Notes: generated by a model not told the origin, from the letters alone. 64,000 bases of DNA from Ceratotherium simum simum (GCF_000283155.1 NW_004454179.1:8979457-9043456); one strand, 5' to 3'; numbered from the stretch's first letter, positions 12,171 through 25,325 are shown. Program-made: numbers and translations.

Positions 12171-13396
12171 CCAGATGCTCCATAAATATTTAGTGAGCTG
12201 CTTGTACTATTATGCTTCCTTTCCTATGGGGCACTTTTGCATCTTATTAGGATATTCAAATACCAAAAGATCCAAATTAATGATTATTTAATGGTGGAAT
12301 TATAAGCACCTAAAATGCAGTAAGGAAGATATTTGGGGACAGGAAGACATTTTGGGAAACTTAAAATCATATCACGAATTTCAGCATCCAATCACGATGG
12401 TATAACAGGAACCAGATTAACTCTCCTACCTTAAATAACTGAAAAAAGGACCAGAATACATGGGACAAAGGTTTCAGACATAAGAAAATAGAAAGCACAG
12501 GACAGTGATCCCTGAGGAAGTAAAAACAAACAAGGTGAGCCCTACGATGCCCTATCTCACTACCTCGAGAGAGCCTCCAGTCTGTAGTACAGGGAGGGGA
12601 AACCCAAACAGAACTCAGCAGTCTTTCTGAGTCGAGGAGACAGAGTGCAGAGTTAGGAGAGGCCAAGGCACCTAGAATTTACAGAAAATAGTATAGGGGA
12701 GGAGGGAGCTACACAAAGAGCATTAGCTCCAGAGATCTACAGCACAGTTACCTGACACCTTTGAGTAAGGACCTGCCATATGTGAGAAAACTACCAAGGC
12801 AAGGAAAAGATCCCCCAGGAAGGAGAAAGTGGAACAATCACCACAGTTCACACAGGACCAGGAACAGTTCATATTCTGGCCAGCCAGACTGAAAAGACCT
12901 CATAACACACAAGGCATCAAGTAAGAAGGGTATGGATGTAGAAGGTACTGCCTCAGAAAGGTATTGCCTCAGTAGAGAAGCCAAATTAGCCAAAGCCTAG
13001 AGACTTTTTTTGACCACCCTAACAAAGCTTAACAGAAAGCCTTGAACAAAAATCAAACTGGCTCCAAGGAGCTTAAATTCATCCCCGAAAAAGAAAAAAA
13101 AATATTTAAAGGAATATCAAAATATCGAGCATCCAACAATGTAAAATTCAAAATGTCAGGCATCCAATTAAAAATTACCAGGCACACAAAGAAGCAAGAA
13201 AATATGATGTATAAATAGGAGAAAAAGCAATAAATATAAATAGACACAAAAATAACACAGATGATAGAAGTAGTAAACAAAGATATGAAAAAACTATTAA
13301 AAATATATTGTATATGTTTGGGAAGATAAAAGAAAGCACAAGAGTGAAAATGAGAAATATAAAAGAAACAAATTGAATTTCTAGAAATAAAAAATA

Positions 13397-13636
13397 TAAT
13401 AACTGAGGGCCAGCCCTGATGGCCTAGTGGTTAAAGTTCACTGTGGTCTGCTTTGGTGGCCTAGGTTCGGTTTCTGGGCACAGAACCACACCACTCATCT
13501 GTCAGTGGCCATGCAGTGGTGGCGGCTCATGTTAAAAAAAAAGAAAAAAGAGGAAGATAGGCAATGGATGTTACCTGAGGGCAAATGTTCCTCAGCAAAA
13601 AAGAAAAATATATATATATATATATCTAATAACTGA
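13397..13636 (+). mobile_element. ERE SINE inside HAL1
   Basis: Diverged ERE copy: gggccagccctgatggccta, then ggcctaggttcggtttctgg, ending in (AT)n. Exact 10-bp target duplication taataactga at 13397-13406 and 13627-13636. Confidence 0.9.
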
Positions 13637-14049
13637 AATGAAAAGTATATTGGATTGGATTAACAGTAACTTAGACACTGCAGAGGAAAAGATTAATGGA
13701 ATTAAAGACATAGCAGTAGAAACTATCCAAAATTAATATAGAGAGAGGAAAAAAGACTGAAAAAATTTTAACACAGCATCACTGAGCTATCAGACAATAT
13801 TAAGCAGCCTAACATATGAGGAATTAGTACCAAAAATGGATGGGAGAAGACAGGGAAAATATTTGAAAAAATAATAGTCAAAACTTCTAAATTAGATGAA
13901 AACTACAAACCCAGAGAACCTCAAGAAAAAGAAACAGGAACAACCAAACACCAAAGTACATCATAATCAAATTACTGAAAACCAAAGATGAAAAGAAACT
14001 CTTAAAAGTAGACAGAGCAAAAAGACACAGTAGGTACAAGGGGGAAAAG

Positions 14050-14095
14050 AAAAAAAATATATATATATACACACACACACGTATACATATATGAA
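14050..14095 (+). repeat. AT/AC compound microsatellite
   Basis: A-run, then (AT)6-7, then (AC)7, then gtatacatatatg, within HAL1. Confidence 0.85.
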
Positions 14096-14228
14096 TGACA
14101 GCAGACTGTTGTAAGAAACCATACAAGCAAGAGAGGACAGGTCAAATAGAGGTTACTTAAAGGAAATGCACAGAGAAAAAAAAGAGGTAAAAAAAAAAAA
14201 CAGAACAGAGAACCCAAGAGCAAAGGAA

Positions 14229-14325
14229 CAATATCAAATGTTATATTATATGCATAATTGCATTCCTAAAAGGCAAAGAAAGGGAGAACAGGGCTGAAGA
14301 AATAATGGCTAAGAATTTTCCAGAG
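14229..14325 (+). mobile_element. HAL1 segment, left of the L1 insertion
   Basis: Text corresponds to a HAL1 region already passed in the preceding copy (aataatggctaagaattttcc), so this is a second copy or an internal duplication. It continues to the right of the L1 at 21137. Confidence 0.65.
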
Positions 14326-14340
14326 CAGGTGTGGAGAGAA

Positions 14341-15866
14341 GTCAAGATGGTGGCGTAGGCGGACTCTGAACTCACCTCTTCCCACAGACACAGCCAATTT
14401 ACAACTACTCTTGGAAAAATTACCCCTGAGAGAGAACTGAAAACTGGATGAGAGGAACCCCTGAAGCAAACAATAGTCCTAACTGAGGTGGTAGACGCAG
14501 AAATTCCCTTCTGGAGAGAAAAAACGCCACTTTCACAAGCCGCAGTGCTTCATGGCTGCCTGGGAGCAACCCAAAGGTACGCAGCCTTCCCTGGAGTAGT
14601 GGGGGCCCTGAGCCGGGAAGCATGCTTGCTATAGGCATTTTTTGGACCTAGCACAACTGAGATGAGTGGCATAATATCTGACTTCCCTGGCTACTAACAA
14701 CATTGGGGAATACCCCCAGAAAAGCTGGTTCACAAAGAAATTAAAGCCAGTTCTTAAAGGGCCCATGCACAAATTCACCTGTCTCAGAAAGCAACCTAAA
14801 ATAACCAGACAGAAAGGTGCACGGTCTTTTGGTGAAAAGAGACTCACCTGACAGGCTCTGAGTGCACCTCGGTGAGAGGTCACACCTCTCCAGGGACTGG
14901 GACATTGGCAGCGGCCATTGGTGTGGCCTGGCGTGGGTGTGCTGACACAGACACTGGCAGATGCCATTGGAGCTCTCGCTGGGCCCTGCTAGCCCAGGGT
15001 CTGCCCCACTCACTAGAGCACCAATTTAATCCAGGTAAGCCAGGGCAGGCAGCCTACCCTAGGGACTGGTCCCACCCAACAGCAAGCCCTTGGGCAACTT
15101 GTGGGCCTGCACAGATTGGTAACTGGATTTTCGCAGCCTGGCAAGTGGCTCCACCTCTGTGGGGCAGGGCGTACACAAGGAACAGGTGGAGAGTGTGGGG
15201 TGTTGCTGGAGTGTATGGGGCTGCTGCCTTGGAGAGACTGGGTCCACTTCAGGGGGCCGGGGAGTGCACAAGGGGCAGGACTGTGTTGACGACGTGTGTG
15301 GACTTGTGGGTGGCAGGGCATGTCAGCTGCAGAAGACTTGTGCTTCTCAAAGACACACATAGGGGATTGGCCCTACCTTCCAAATACTGGAACAATTGAG
15401 TGCTCCCATGCCTGAGGCCAGTCCCACCCAGCTGCAATACTCAGAGAGCTGACAAGAGCCTTCTAGGCTGGAGGCTTATAGCAATAGTCTCTGAGCCTAA
15501 TGACCAGCCACACTGGGGGCCTACTCACTTAATAGAAAAACTGCAACAGGAATGTGCTATTAGACCTTGCAGCCAACTGTAGGGGGCTCCCAACACCCAA
15601 TAAAGAGACTGAAGGGCCCAAAACAACTATACATAGCTGAGAGGGGGACAGCTCAGCCTCCCTTGGCACCTACAGGAAGAGCAATGCCACCACAACAGAA
15701 GGACACATGTAGCCCACACAGGGGTCACTCCTGGAACATCTGGAACTGGTGACAAGAGGGATGCACACTGCCGGACCTCATAAGGCATCACTTATATAAG
15801 GTCACCTCTCCAAGATCAGGAGATGTAGCTGACCTACCTAATACTTAGACACAAGCACAAGGAAAG
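14341..15866 (+). promoter_or_regulatory. LINE-1 5' UTR (internal promoter region)
   Basis: Starts with the conserved L1 5' text and is clearly richer in GC than the flanks, with frames open on both strands up to 175 codons (14872-15399) that look like composition effects rather than genes. L1 5' UTRs are known internal promoters; whether this copy is active is unknown. Confidence 0.75.
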
Positions 15867-16759
15867 AGGCAAAATGAGGAGGCAAAAGAATATATTCCAA
15901 ATGGGGGACAGGACAAAACCCCAGAAAAGGAACTAAGTGAAACAGAAATGAGCAACCTACCTGACAGAGACTTCAAACTAAGAGTGTTAAGGATGCTCAC
16001 TGATCTTGGGAGAAGAATGGATGAACTCAGTGAGAATGTCAACAAAGAAATGGAAGATATAAAAAAGAACCAATCAGAAATGAAGATACAATACTGGAAA
16101 TGAAAAATTCACTAGAGGGACTCAAAAGCAGAGTAGAGGATACAGAAGAATGGATTAGCGAGCTGAATGAAAGACTAGAAGAAATCACACAAGCCAAACA
16201 GATAAAAGAAAAAAGAATTAAAGAGAGTGAGGACAGTCTAAGAGACCTCTAGGACAACATCAAGTGCACTAACATCCATGTTATAGGTGTCCCAGAAGAA
16301 GAGTGAGACAAAGGAGCAGAGAATCTATTCAAAGAAATAATAGCTGAAAACTTCCCTAACCTAAGGAAGGAAAAAGACATCCAGGTACACGAAGCACAGG
16401 GAACAGCAAACAAGATAAACCCAAAGAGGCCCACACCAAGACACATCATAATTAAAATGTCCAGAATTAAAGATAAAGAAAGAATCCTAAAAACCGCAAG
16501 AGAAAGACAAGTTACATACAAAGGAAACCCCATAAGGCTATCAGCTGACTTCTCAGCAGAAATCTTACAGGCTAGAAGAGAGTAGCATGATATATTTAAA
16601 GTGCTAAAAGGAAAAAACCTATAGCCAAGAATACTCTACCCAGCAAGGTTATCATTCAAAATGGAAGGAGAGATAAAAAGTTTCTCGGACAAGTAAAAAT
16701 CAAAAGAGTTTGTTACCAAGAAACCAGTGCTACAAGAAATGCTAAAGGGACTTATCTAA
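15867..16759 (+). pseudogene. LINE-1 ORF1 pseudogene (RNA-binding protein)
   Basis: Intact L1 ORF1 encodes a trimeric coiled-coil RNA-binding chaperone of about 300-340 residues. Here an ATG at 15867 opens MRRQKNIFQMGD, then a one-base loss near 15904 shifts frame. The coiled-coil and RRM segments follow (for example LPDRDFKLRVL, then HEAQGTANKINPKRPTPRH), with another frameshift near 16085 and in-frame stops at about 16249 (ctc tag gac), 16306, 16584 and 16621. The natural end aaagggacttatctaa is at 16759. Non-functional. Confidence 0.85.
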
Positions 16760-17144
16760 GGCGGAAAGAGAAGACCACAAATAGGAAAATTTATCTATTT
16801 CCAGGATAAGAGGGTAACAGATAGAAACGCAAAAAAAAAAGGTTAGATATGACATCCAAAACATAAAATGTGGGAGGAGGGCAGTTAAAGAGTAGAGCTT
16901 TCAGACAGAGGTCAAATGAAAGAGACCATGAACTTAATACAGATTGCTATATATGTAGGTTACTGTATATGAACCCCATGGTAATCACAAATGAGAAACC
17001 TATAATAAATACACAAAAAACCTAAGAGAAAGGAACCTAAACATAATACTAAAGAAAGCCATCAAACCACAATGGAAGAAAGCAAGTGAAGAAGAAACAA
17101 ACAGAGAAGAAATACTAAAACACTGAGAAAAAAAACCTTAAAAA

Positions 17145-20100
17145 ATGGCACTAAGTACATACTTACCAATAGCTACTTTAAGCATCAATGGACTAAATGC
17201 TCCAATTAAAATGCACAGAGTGGCTGACTGGATAAAAAAACAAGACCCATATATATGCTGCAAACAAGAGACACACTTCAGACCTAAAGACACTCACAAA
17301 CTAAAAGTGAAGAGATGGAAAAAGATACTCCATGCAAATCGCAATGAAAAGAAAGCTGGGGTAGCAATACTCATATCGGACAAAATAGACTTTAAAACAA
17401 AAACTAACAAGAGACAAAGAAGGGCACTATATAACAATCACGGGAACAATCCAACAAGAGGATATAACAGTTATAAATATCTATGCACCCAACATAGGAG
17501 CACCTAAATATATAAATCAATTATTAACAAACATAAAAAGAGAAATAGACAGTAACACAATAATAGTAAGGGACTTTAACACTCCACTTACACCAATGGA
17601 TAGATCATCCAAACAGAAGATCAATAAGGAAACATTGGCCTTAAATGACACACTAGAACAGATGGACCTAGTAGATATATACAGAACATTCCATCCAAAG
17701 ACCGAAGAATACACATTCTTTTCACATGCACATGGAACATTCTCCAGGACAGATCACATACTAGGCCACAAAACAAGTCTCCATAAATTTAAGAAGATTG
17801 AAATAATACCAACCATCTTTTCTGACCACAAAGGTATGAAACTAGAAATCAACTATAGGAAGAAAAACAGAAAAGCCACAAATATGTGGAGACTAAACAA
17901 AATGCTACTGAACAAGATTGGTTCAATGAATAAATCAAAGGAGAAACCAAAAAATACCTGGATACAAATGAAAACTAGATTACAACATGCCAGAATTTAT
18001 GGGATACAGCAACAGTGGTTCTAAGAGGGAAGTTTATAGCAATGTAGGCCTATCTCAACAAACAAGAAAAATCTCAAATAAACAATCTAACAGCACACCT
18101 AAAAGAACTGGAAAAAGAAAAACAAACAAAGCCCAAAATCAGTCAAAGAAGGGAAATAATAAAAATCAGACCAGAAATACATGAAATAGACACTAAAAAA
18201 ACAATAGAAAAAATTAATAAAACCAACAGCTGGTTCTTTGAAAAGATAAACAAAATTGACAAACCTTCAGCTAGACTCACCAAGACAAAAAGAGAGAAGG
18301 CTCAAATAAGTGAAATCAGAAATGAAAGAGGAGAAATTACAGTGGACACTTCAGAAATACAAAAGATTATAAGAGCTATGAAAAGCCATATGCCAACAAA
18401 TTGGATAATCTAGAAGAAATGGAAAAATTCTTAGAATCATACAATCTTCCAAAACTGAATCAAGAAGAAATGGAGAATTTGAATACACCAATCACCAGTA
18501 AGCAGATCAAAACAGTAATCAAAAGCCTCCCCAAAAATAAAAGGCCAGGACCAGACAGCTTCCCTGGTGAATTCTACCAAACATTCAAAGAAGACTTAAT
18601 ACCTATCCTTCTCAAACTCTTCCAAAAAATTGAAGAGGAGGGGAAGCTACCTAACTCATTCTATGAAGCCAACATTACCCTGATACCAAAACCAGACAAG
18701 GACAACACAAAAAAAGAAAATTACAGGCCAGTATCACTGATGAACATCGAAGCAAAAATTCTCAACAAAATACGAGCAAATCTCATACAACAATACATTA
18801 AAAAGATTATACACCATGATAAATCCCACCTGGGATTTATTCCAGAGATGCAGGGAGGGTTCAACGTCGGGAAATCAATCAACGTGACACACCACATTAA
18901 TAAAATGAAGAATAAAAATCACGTGATCACCTCAATTGATGCAAAGAAAGCATTTGACAAGATACAGCATCCATTTATGATAAAAACTCTGAATAAAATG
19001 GGTATAGAAGGAAAGTACCTCAACACAATAAAGACCATATATGACAAACCCACAGCTAATATCATCCTCAATGGTGAAAAACTGAAAGCCATCCCTCTAA
19101 GAACAGGAACCAGACAAGGATGCCCACTCTCACCACTCCTATGTAACATAGTACTGGAAGTCCTAGCCAGAGCAATCAGGCAAGAAAAAGAAATAAAAGG
19201 GATCCGAATTGGAAAGGAAGAAGTGAAACTGTCACTATTTGCAGATGACATGATTTTATATATAGAAAACCCTAAAGAATACACCAAAAAACTTTTAGAA
19301 ATAATAAATGAATACAGTAAAGTTGCAGGATACAAAACCATCAAACAAAAATCAGTTGCATTTCTATACACTAAAAACGAAGCAGCAGAAAGAGAAATTA
19401 ACAATACAATCCCTTTTACAATTGCAACAAAAAGAATAAAATACCTAGGAATAAACATAGCCAAAGAGGTGAAAGATCTGTACATTGAAAACGATAAAAC
19501 ATTGCTGAAAGAAATTGAAGAAGCCACAAAGAAATAGAAAGATATTCCATGCTCTTAGATTGGAAGAATTAACATAGTTAAGATGTCCATACTTTCTAAA
19601 GCAATCTATAGATTCAGTGCAATCCCTATCTAAGTTCCAACAACATTTTTCACAGACATAGAACAAAGAATCCTAAAATTTATATGGAATAACAAGAGAC
19701 CCCAAACAGCTAAGGGAATCCTGAGAAAAAAGCACAAAGCTGGAGGTATCACACTCCCTGATTTCAAAATACACTACAAAGCTATAGTAATCAAAACAGC
19801 ATGGTACTGGGACAAAAACAGACACACAGATCAACGGAACAGAATGGAGAGCCCAGAAATAAACACACATATCTATGGACAGCTAATTTTCGACAAAGGA
19901 GCCAAGAACATAAAATGGAGAAAGGAAAGTCTCTTCAATAAATGGTGTTGGGAAAACTGAACAGCCACATGCAAAAAAATTAAAGTAGACTATTATCTTA
20001 CACCATACACAAAAATTAACTCAAAATGGATTAAAGACTTCAATGTAAGACCTGAAACCATGAAACTTCTAGAAGAAAACATAGGAAGTACGCTTTTCAA

Positions 20101-20938
20101 CGTTGGTGTCAGCAATATATTTTCAAGTACCATGTCTGACCAGGCAAGAGAAACAATAGAAAAAATAAACAAATGGGACTACATCCAACTGAAAAGCTTC
20201 TGCACAGTGAAGGAAACCATCAACAAAACGAAAAGACAAACTAACAATTGGGAGAAGATATTTGAAAACCATGTATCTGATAAGGGGTTATTCTCCAAAA
20301 CATATAAAGAACTTATATATCTCAACAACAAAAAACCTAACAACTCAATTGAAAAATGGGCAAAGGACCTGAACAGACATTTCTCCAAAGAAGATGTACA
20401 GATAGCCAACAGGCACATGAAAAGATGCTCCACATAATTAACTATCTGGGAAATGCAAATCAAAACTACAATGAGATATCACCTCATGCCAGTCAGAATG
20501 GCTATAATTAACAAGACAGGAAACAAGAAGTGTTGGAGAGGATGTGGAGAGAAGGGAACTCTCATACACTGCTGGTGGGAGTGCAAACTGGTGCAGCCAC
20601 TATGGAATACAGTATGGAGATTCCTCAAAAAATTAAGGATAGAACTACCATATGATCCAGCTATTCCACTGCTGGGTATTTATCCAAAGAACATGAAAAC
20701 ACCAATGCATGAAGATACATGCACCCCTGTGTTCACTGCAGCATTATTCACAATAGCCAAGTCCTGCAAGCAACCTAAGTGCCCATCAAGGGATGAATGG
20801 ATGAAGAAGATGTGGTATATATACACAATGGAACACTACTCTGCCATGAGAAACGATGAAATCCAGCCATTTGTGACAACGTGGATGGACAATAAGGGTA
20901 TTATGTTAAGTGAAATAAGTCAGAGGGAGGTCAAATGA
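17145..20938 (+). pseudogene. LINE-1 ORF2 pseudogene (endonuclease-reverse transcriptase)
   Basis: ORF2 normally encodes about 1,275 residues: APE-type endonuclease, reverse transcriptase and a C-terminal cysteine motif. Seen in order: endonuclease start at ATG 17145 (TLSINGLNAPIK, then CCKQETHF); frame change near 17460-17507; endonuclease continues with RDFNTPL (normally GDFN), SRTDHILG and SDHKG; several frame changes at about 17950-18400; an open RT segment at 18401-19537; then stops at about 19537-20059; and a C-terminal domain with [18 protein letters not shown] (Cys/His knuckle) ending at 20938. The mix of frames means no full protein can be made. Confidence 0.9.
18401..19537 (+). pseudogene. 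Open 378-codon RT segment within L1 ORF2
   Basis: Longest open frame in the window. It keeps RT landmarks in order: [58 protein letters not shown], and the catalytic LFADDMILY, then YLGINI. The open frame starts at a TTG without a proper ATG, and it lacks the endonuclease and C-terminal parts, so it is a fragment of the ORF2 pseudogene and not a gene. Confidence 0.88.
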
Positions 20939-21136
20939 TCTCACTCATTAAGTAGTAGATAATAACAACAACAACAAACACACTGAGACTGAGATTGGAT
21001 TGGTGGTTATCAGAGGGGAGGAGAGGAGGGAGGAGGGCGAAAGGGATGATTAGGCATGTATGTGGTGATGGACTGTAATTAGTATTTGCATTGTGAACAT
21101 GACATAATCAATACAGAAATAGAAGTACAAAAAAAA

Positions 21137-21880
21137 TTTCCAAAATTATTGACAGACAACAAACCATGGCCAGATCCAATAAACTCAGATAACACTAAAC
21201 AGGATAAATAACCACCAAACACACACTCACACACACACACCTAGGAATATCAAAGTTAAAATGCTAAAATCCAAAGATAAGGAGAAAATCTTGAAAACAG
21301 AGAAAAAAAAGATACACTGCCTACAGAGAAACAAGAATAAGAATTACAGCAAACTTCTCTTCAGAAACCATGGAAGAGAATGGACTGACATCTTTATGTA
21401 CATATATATATATTGAAAGAAAAAAAAGGTCAACCCAGAATTCTATACTGCAAAAACATCCTTCAAAAGTAAAGGAGAAATACTTCCTCAGACAAACAAA
21501 TTCATTATTGGCATACCTACTCTTTAAGAAATATTAAAGAACGTCTTCAGGCAGAAGGAATATGATATAGGTCAGAAACTTGGATGTAAAAAAACATTGA
21601 AGAGTGTCAGAAAAGGAATAAATGAAGGTAAAACAAAATCCTTTTCCCTTATTTTTAATTACTCTAACAGATAGCTGAATGATTCAAGCAAAAATAGGAA
21701 CAATGAATTTTGTGCACAGCATATGGTAAAAGGAAATTATGCTATCAATGGCATGAGGGATGGGAGGGAGTAATATGGTACTTAAACTATGCATGAAACT
21801 GTAGAATATTAATTGAAAATAGATTCTGATCATTTAAAAATGCATTTTATAAACCCTAGAATACAAAAAGCACAAATTAT
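21137..21880 (+). mobile_element. HAL1 segment, right of the L1 insertion
   Basis: HAL1 3' text: aaaggagaaatacttcctca, gtcttcaggcagaaggaata, aaaccctagaatacaaaaag. Interrupted by a CA run (21222-21240). Confidence 0.7.
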
Positions 21881-21885
21881 TTTTT

Positions 21886-22895
21886 TAAATGATGAGTTGG
21901 ACTTCACCAAAATTAAAAACTTTTACTCTTCAAAAGACATGTTTTAAGAAAATGAAAGGCAAACCAGATACAGGGGAAAAATATTTACAAAACAAATATT
22001 TGACAAAGGATTTGTATCCAGAATATATAAAATCTCTTACAACTTAATAAGACAAACAACCCAACTTAAAGATAAAGAAAGGATTTGAACAGAAATTTCA
22101 CCAAAGAAAATATACATGGCAAATAAGCACATAAAATAATGCTCAATATCATTAGTCATTAGGGAAATGCAAATAAAAACACAATGAGATACCAGTGCAC
22201 ACTCACTAGAATAGCTCAAATTAAAAAGACTGACCATAACAAGCTTTGATGAGGATGTGGAGCAATGGAACTCTCATACATTGGTGGTGGGAATGCAAAA
22301 CAGTCTAATCACTTTGGGAAAAAGTTTGTCAATTTCTTAAAAAGTTAAACATACACTTACCACACATTCCAGCAATTCCACTCCCAAGTATTTATTCCAA
22401 AGAAATAAAAACATGCATCCATGAAAAGATATGAATTTTCACAGCAGTTTTATTCATAATAGCCAAAAACTTGAAAGAACCCAAATTTCCATCAGGTGGA
22501 AAATGGATAAAGCAAATTGTAGTATATCCATTCAATGAAAACTACTTAACAATAAAAAGAAACAAACTACTGATACATGCAACAACATTGATGAATCTCC
22601 AAAGTGTTACACTAAGTGAAAGAAGCTCAACCTAAAAGGCTTTCTATTGCATGATTTCATTTAAATAAAAGTCTAGGAAATGTAAAATTATAGTAATAGA
22701 AAGCAGATCAGTAGTTCCTAGGGGGGAGTAGGGAGTTAACTATAAAGGGGCAAGAAGAAACTTTTTGAGAAGTGTTCTATATCATGACTACAGTAGTAGT
22801 TAACAAATGAATATAATTGTCAAAATGTATCAAATTGTACATTTAAAAACTGGCAAATTTTACCTAAATAATGCTGATCAATAAAAAGGAGATGG
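21886..22895 (+). mobile_element. LINE-1 3' fragment (old)
   Basis: End of ORF2 plus 3' UTR: aaaagacatgttttaagaaa, acaacccaacttaaagataa, then a tail gctgatcaataaaaagg. Many stops. Confidence 0.8.
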
Positions 22896-22899
22896 GGAG

Positions 22900-24584
22900 G
22901 TGGTGGAAGAAGAGGAAATTTTTTTAAAAATCATTTGCAAAGGCTGTCACTTGTTCTACCACTCACAAGGCAATTCCTCACTCAAATCTAAATGAGAGAC
23001 CTACTAAATACACTTGCAACACCAGTAAATAATACCATACATTGGAAAAGAGCACAGTTATAATCTCCTGGTGCTTTAGAACTTCAGACAAGAACTTAAT
23101 AAAGCCATTGCAATAAGAGAAAGTTTGGGAGTAAAGGTAGGATTCAAATAGGACTTGGAAGGCAGGTTAAATCTGGGATAGAAAATTATTTCACTTTGGA
23201 CAAGTGAAATAATTTGTTTAAATATTTTTAGAATATCGAAATGGAAATTCATTTGCAGAGATGAGAAGCTGCCCTTGGAAAAAGCCTCTGAATTCCTTAT
23301 GGATTCATATGAACTAGTCTCTGTGCTCATGGCTTCCCAGTCGTGAGGAGAACTGGAAACTCCACACTCCTTCTCTCTGCAAGAGTCCTGTTCCCCCTCA
23401 TGACTTCTCCCCCTTTTAACACAAGAGACATCTAATTAACTTCTTTGCCACATGCAGCTGGCACCAAAGCAAACCAAGCTGTGGGGTGCCAGACCCAGAA
23501 TTACTGATGAATGTTCAAAGTAAACATGTTTTCAGCCAATCTGGAATGGTATATTTCTAAGGGGAGAAAGAGCTCTTAAAATTAATTAACTCATCCGGAC
23601 AAACTGTCCATCCAATGGAAGTTTTTCAGTAATGAATATCAGACCACAGATCTTTCTGCAGCTGAGCTTGTTTATCATTCAAGGAGGCTGCTTCTGCATG
23701 TCTCATGGACAGCTTCATGATTTTTATTTTCACTGGCTTCTGGCTTCTTATATTTATATAAACAGGCCAAGAAAGCAAAACACACGAGAGCAAGTTTAAA
23801 TGGAAGATCCCACATTTCCCCAAAAGGCAGAGACACCTACCTTTCTCTCCTTTTCTATATGTCAGAGTAGACAATTGAGGAGCAAAAGACCTCATGTTTG
23901 GGAGCAGAGGAGAGGGCCTCATTAAAAAGCACAAACTTACTTAAGTGGTTTTGTCATTATGTGGAAATCTAATAAAGTGCTCTCTGCTGCAAAGTTTGAT
24001 TATTGCCTAGTGGGAGCTATACACAAAATGACATCAGACCCACCTGAAGACTGGAGCTTAACCCTAAGTTAAGAAGTGCCAAAGTTAGTGTCCTGAAAGA
24101 ACTCACTTAACTGCATGGTATAGCTCACCAATTCCATGTCAAGGACAATTTTTTCTATTTTGTTTGCCAGTTTGTTTATTTTTGTTTAGGTAAAACATAT
24201 TCTTCCGAGTGGGCTCTGACCATGGCTCTGAAGGGAGCGGTGCATCTCATGTGGGTCCTTTTGGAGACAGAGGGAAACCCTTGAAATATCCTAGAATGTC
24301 TTGCCTTCCTCTGAATTAACTGACCACGCTGCCTGATGGGGAGTTCTCGCTGTTCTCTTCATCAAAGGGGGCTCAAGAGATGTTCTGGAAGCAGAGAGAG
24401 TGCCTCCAACCCTCTGAGAACTAGCCTACGTAGATGCTTCTGTCACCCCACATTAATCTCCCCCACTGCCTGCCTCCCTATGGAGTTTTTCTAGCTTCAC
24501 TCAGAGTTCAGATATAGGTCTGACTCTAAAGCCAATGTCCTTAACTGCTATACCCAATGACTTCAAAAAAGTTCTCAGACCCAG
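22900..24584. other. Intronic DNA, nothing recognised
   Basis: No gene or named repeat. The 102-codon minus frame at 23626-23934 has no recognisable domain. Confidence 0.5.
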
Positions 24585-24790
24585 AGATTCTCAAAGCATG
24601 TTCTGTGGAACACTGGTCTCACGAAACACATACTTTATCCTTCTCTTGGAGACTTACACTGCATATTAGTATATTAAAAACTCCTTAAAGAAACCTATTT
24701 AACTTTGTTTAACCTAATGTTTCACAAATATATTTGATAAACTATATTTCATATATATTCAGGATCATGGGAACATCTTTTACTAAAAAA
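24585..24790 (+). mobile_element. Possible old MER-type DNA transposon remnant
   Basis: Text gattctcaaagcatgttctg then tggaacactggtctcacg resembles a short mammalian DNA-transposon family. No termini resolved. Confidence 0.3.
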
Positions 24791-24959
24791 TCCAAGGAGT
24801 TAACCCATCACAAATAAAATGTGGATAATGTTGGCAAGAAATATGTTCAAATGTCCTAACTCCTACAATTAGTAACGCACACCAATCATTACCTACAACC
24901 CTAAACTAACTGTAATGTAAGAAAGAGCAAAGTTATAATTTGTTCACAGAAAAAGCAGC

Positions 24960-25082
24960 CTATGAAATTCAAGTTTTAAGAATAAACAGAGGCCTAGAAA
25001 TAATAAATTACTTGGCCAAGGCAATGGAGCCAGGAATACAACCCAGTCTTCTGAATCTTAGTCTAAAACTCTGTCTTCTATA
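24960..25082 (-). mobile_element. MIR SINE fragment
   Basis: Antisense MIR: ataaattacttggccaaggc, gagccaggaatacaacccag. Confidence 0.6.
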
Positions 25083-25325
25083 CCAGTGGTCTCCAAAATG
25101 GGTTATGTATGCACTGAGGATGTGAGGAGAAAATAATGTGACATCTCTTTATACATTTTAATCTATTATAATTTCTATTTTTGTGAATATGCGATAGTAG
25201 AACATATAATCAATACAATAGTATAAATATATAACTTATAAATAAATAAATACACAAACAAAATTTGTGGGTGTGCTCAAAAGTTTTTACTAACAGAAGT
25301 ACATGTCAAAAAAGTTGGGAGTCCA
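25083..25325 (+). mobile_element. Possible hAT-type element
   Basis: Starts cagtggtctccaaaatggg and ends near aaagttgggagtccat, roughly complementary ends as in hAT-type MER elements. Body AT-rich with an (AAAT)n stretch. Confidence 0.35.

Larger units (their letters stand above)
12370..14170 (+). mobile_element. HAL1 (half-L1) element, 5' part, carrying an ERE SINE
   Basis: Recognised from HAL1 5' UTR and ORF1-like text: aaaatgtcaggcatccaatt, attaccaggcacacaaagaa, acttagacactgcagaggaa, aaatgacagcagact-type end. HAL1 carries only an L1 ORF1-like frame and no reverse transcriptase. Many stops; not coding. It is interrupted by the SINE at 13407-13626 and by AT/AC microsatellite sequence at about 14050-14095. 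Confidence 0.75.
14326..21136 (+). mobile_element. Nearly full-length LINE-1, decayed
   Basis: About 6.8 kb in canonical order: GC-rich 5' UTR beginning near gtcaagatggtggcgtaggc (14341), ORF1 remnant (15867-16759), inter-ORF spacer (16760-17144), ORF2 remnant (17145-20938), short 3' UTR and A-rich end (about 21129-21136). It splits a HAL1 copy. Possible imperfect target duplication aattttcca (left) / aatttcca (right). Frameshifts and stops in both ORFs make it immobile. Its 5' UTR and sense strand oppose HPSE2 transcription. Confidence 0.92.

Noticed and set aside
14872..15399. 175-codon frame in the LINE-1 5' UTR as a gene
   Set aside because: It lies in the GC-rich L1 5' UTR with open frames on both strands and no domain.
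18401..19537. Reverse transcriptase as a functional CDS
   Set aside because: It is the middle of a broken L1 ORF2; the endonuclease and C-terminal parts are in other frames or stopped, and the open stretch has no proper start.
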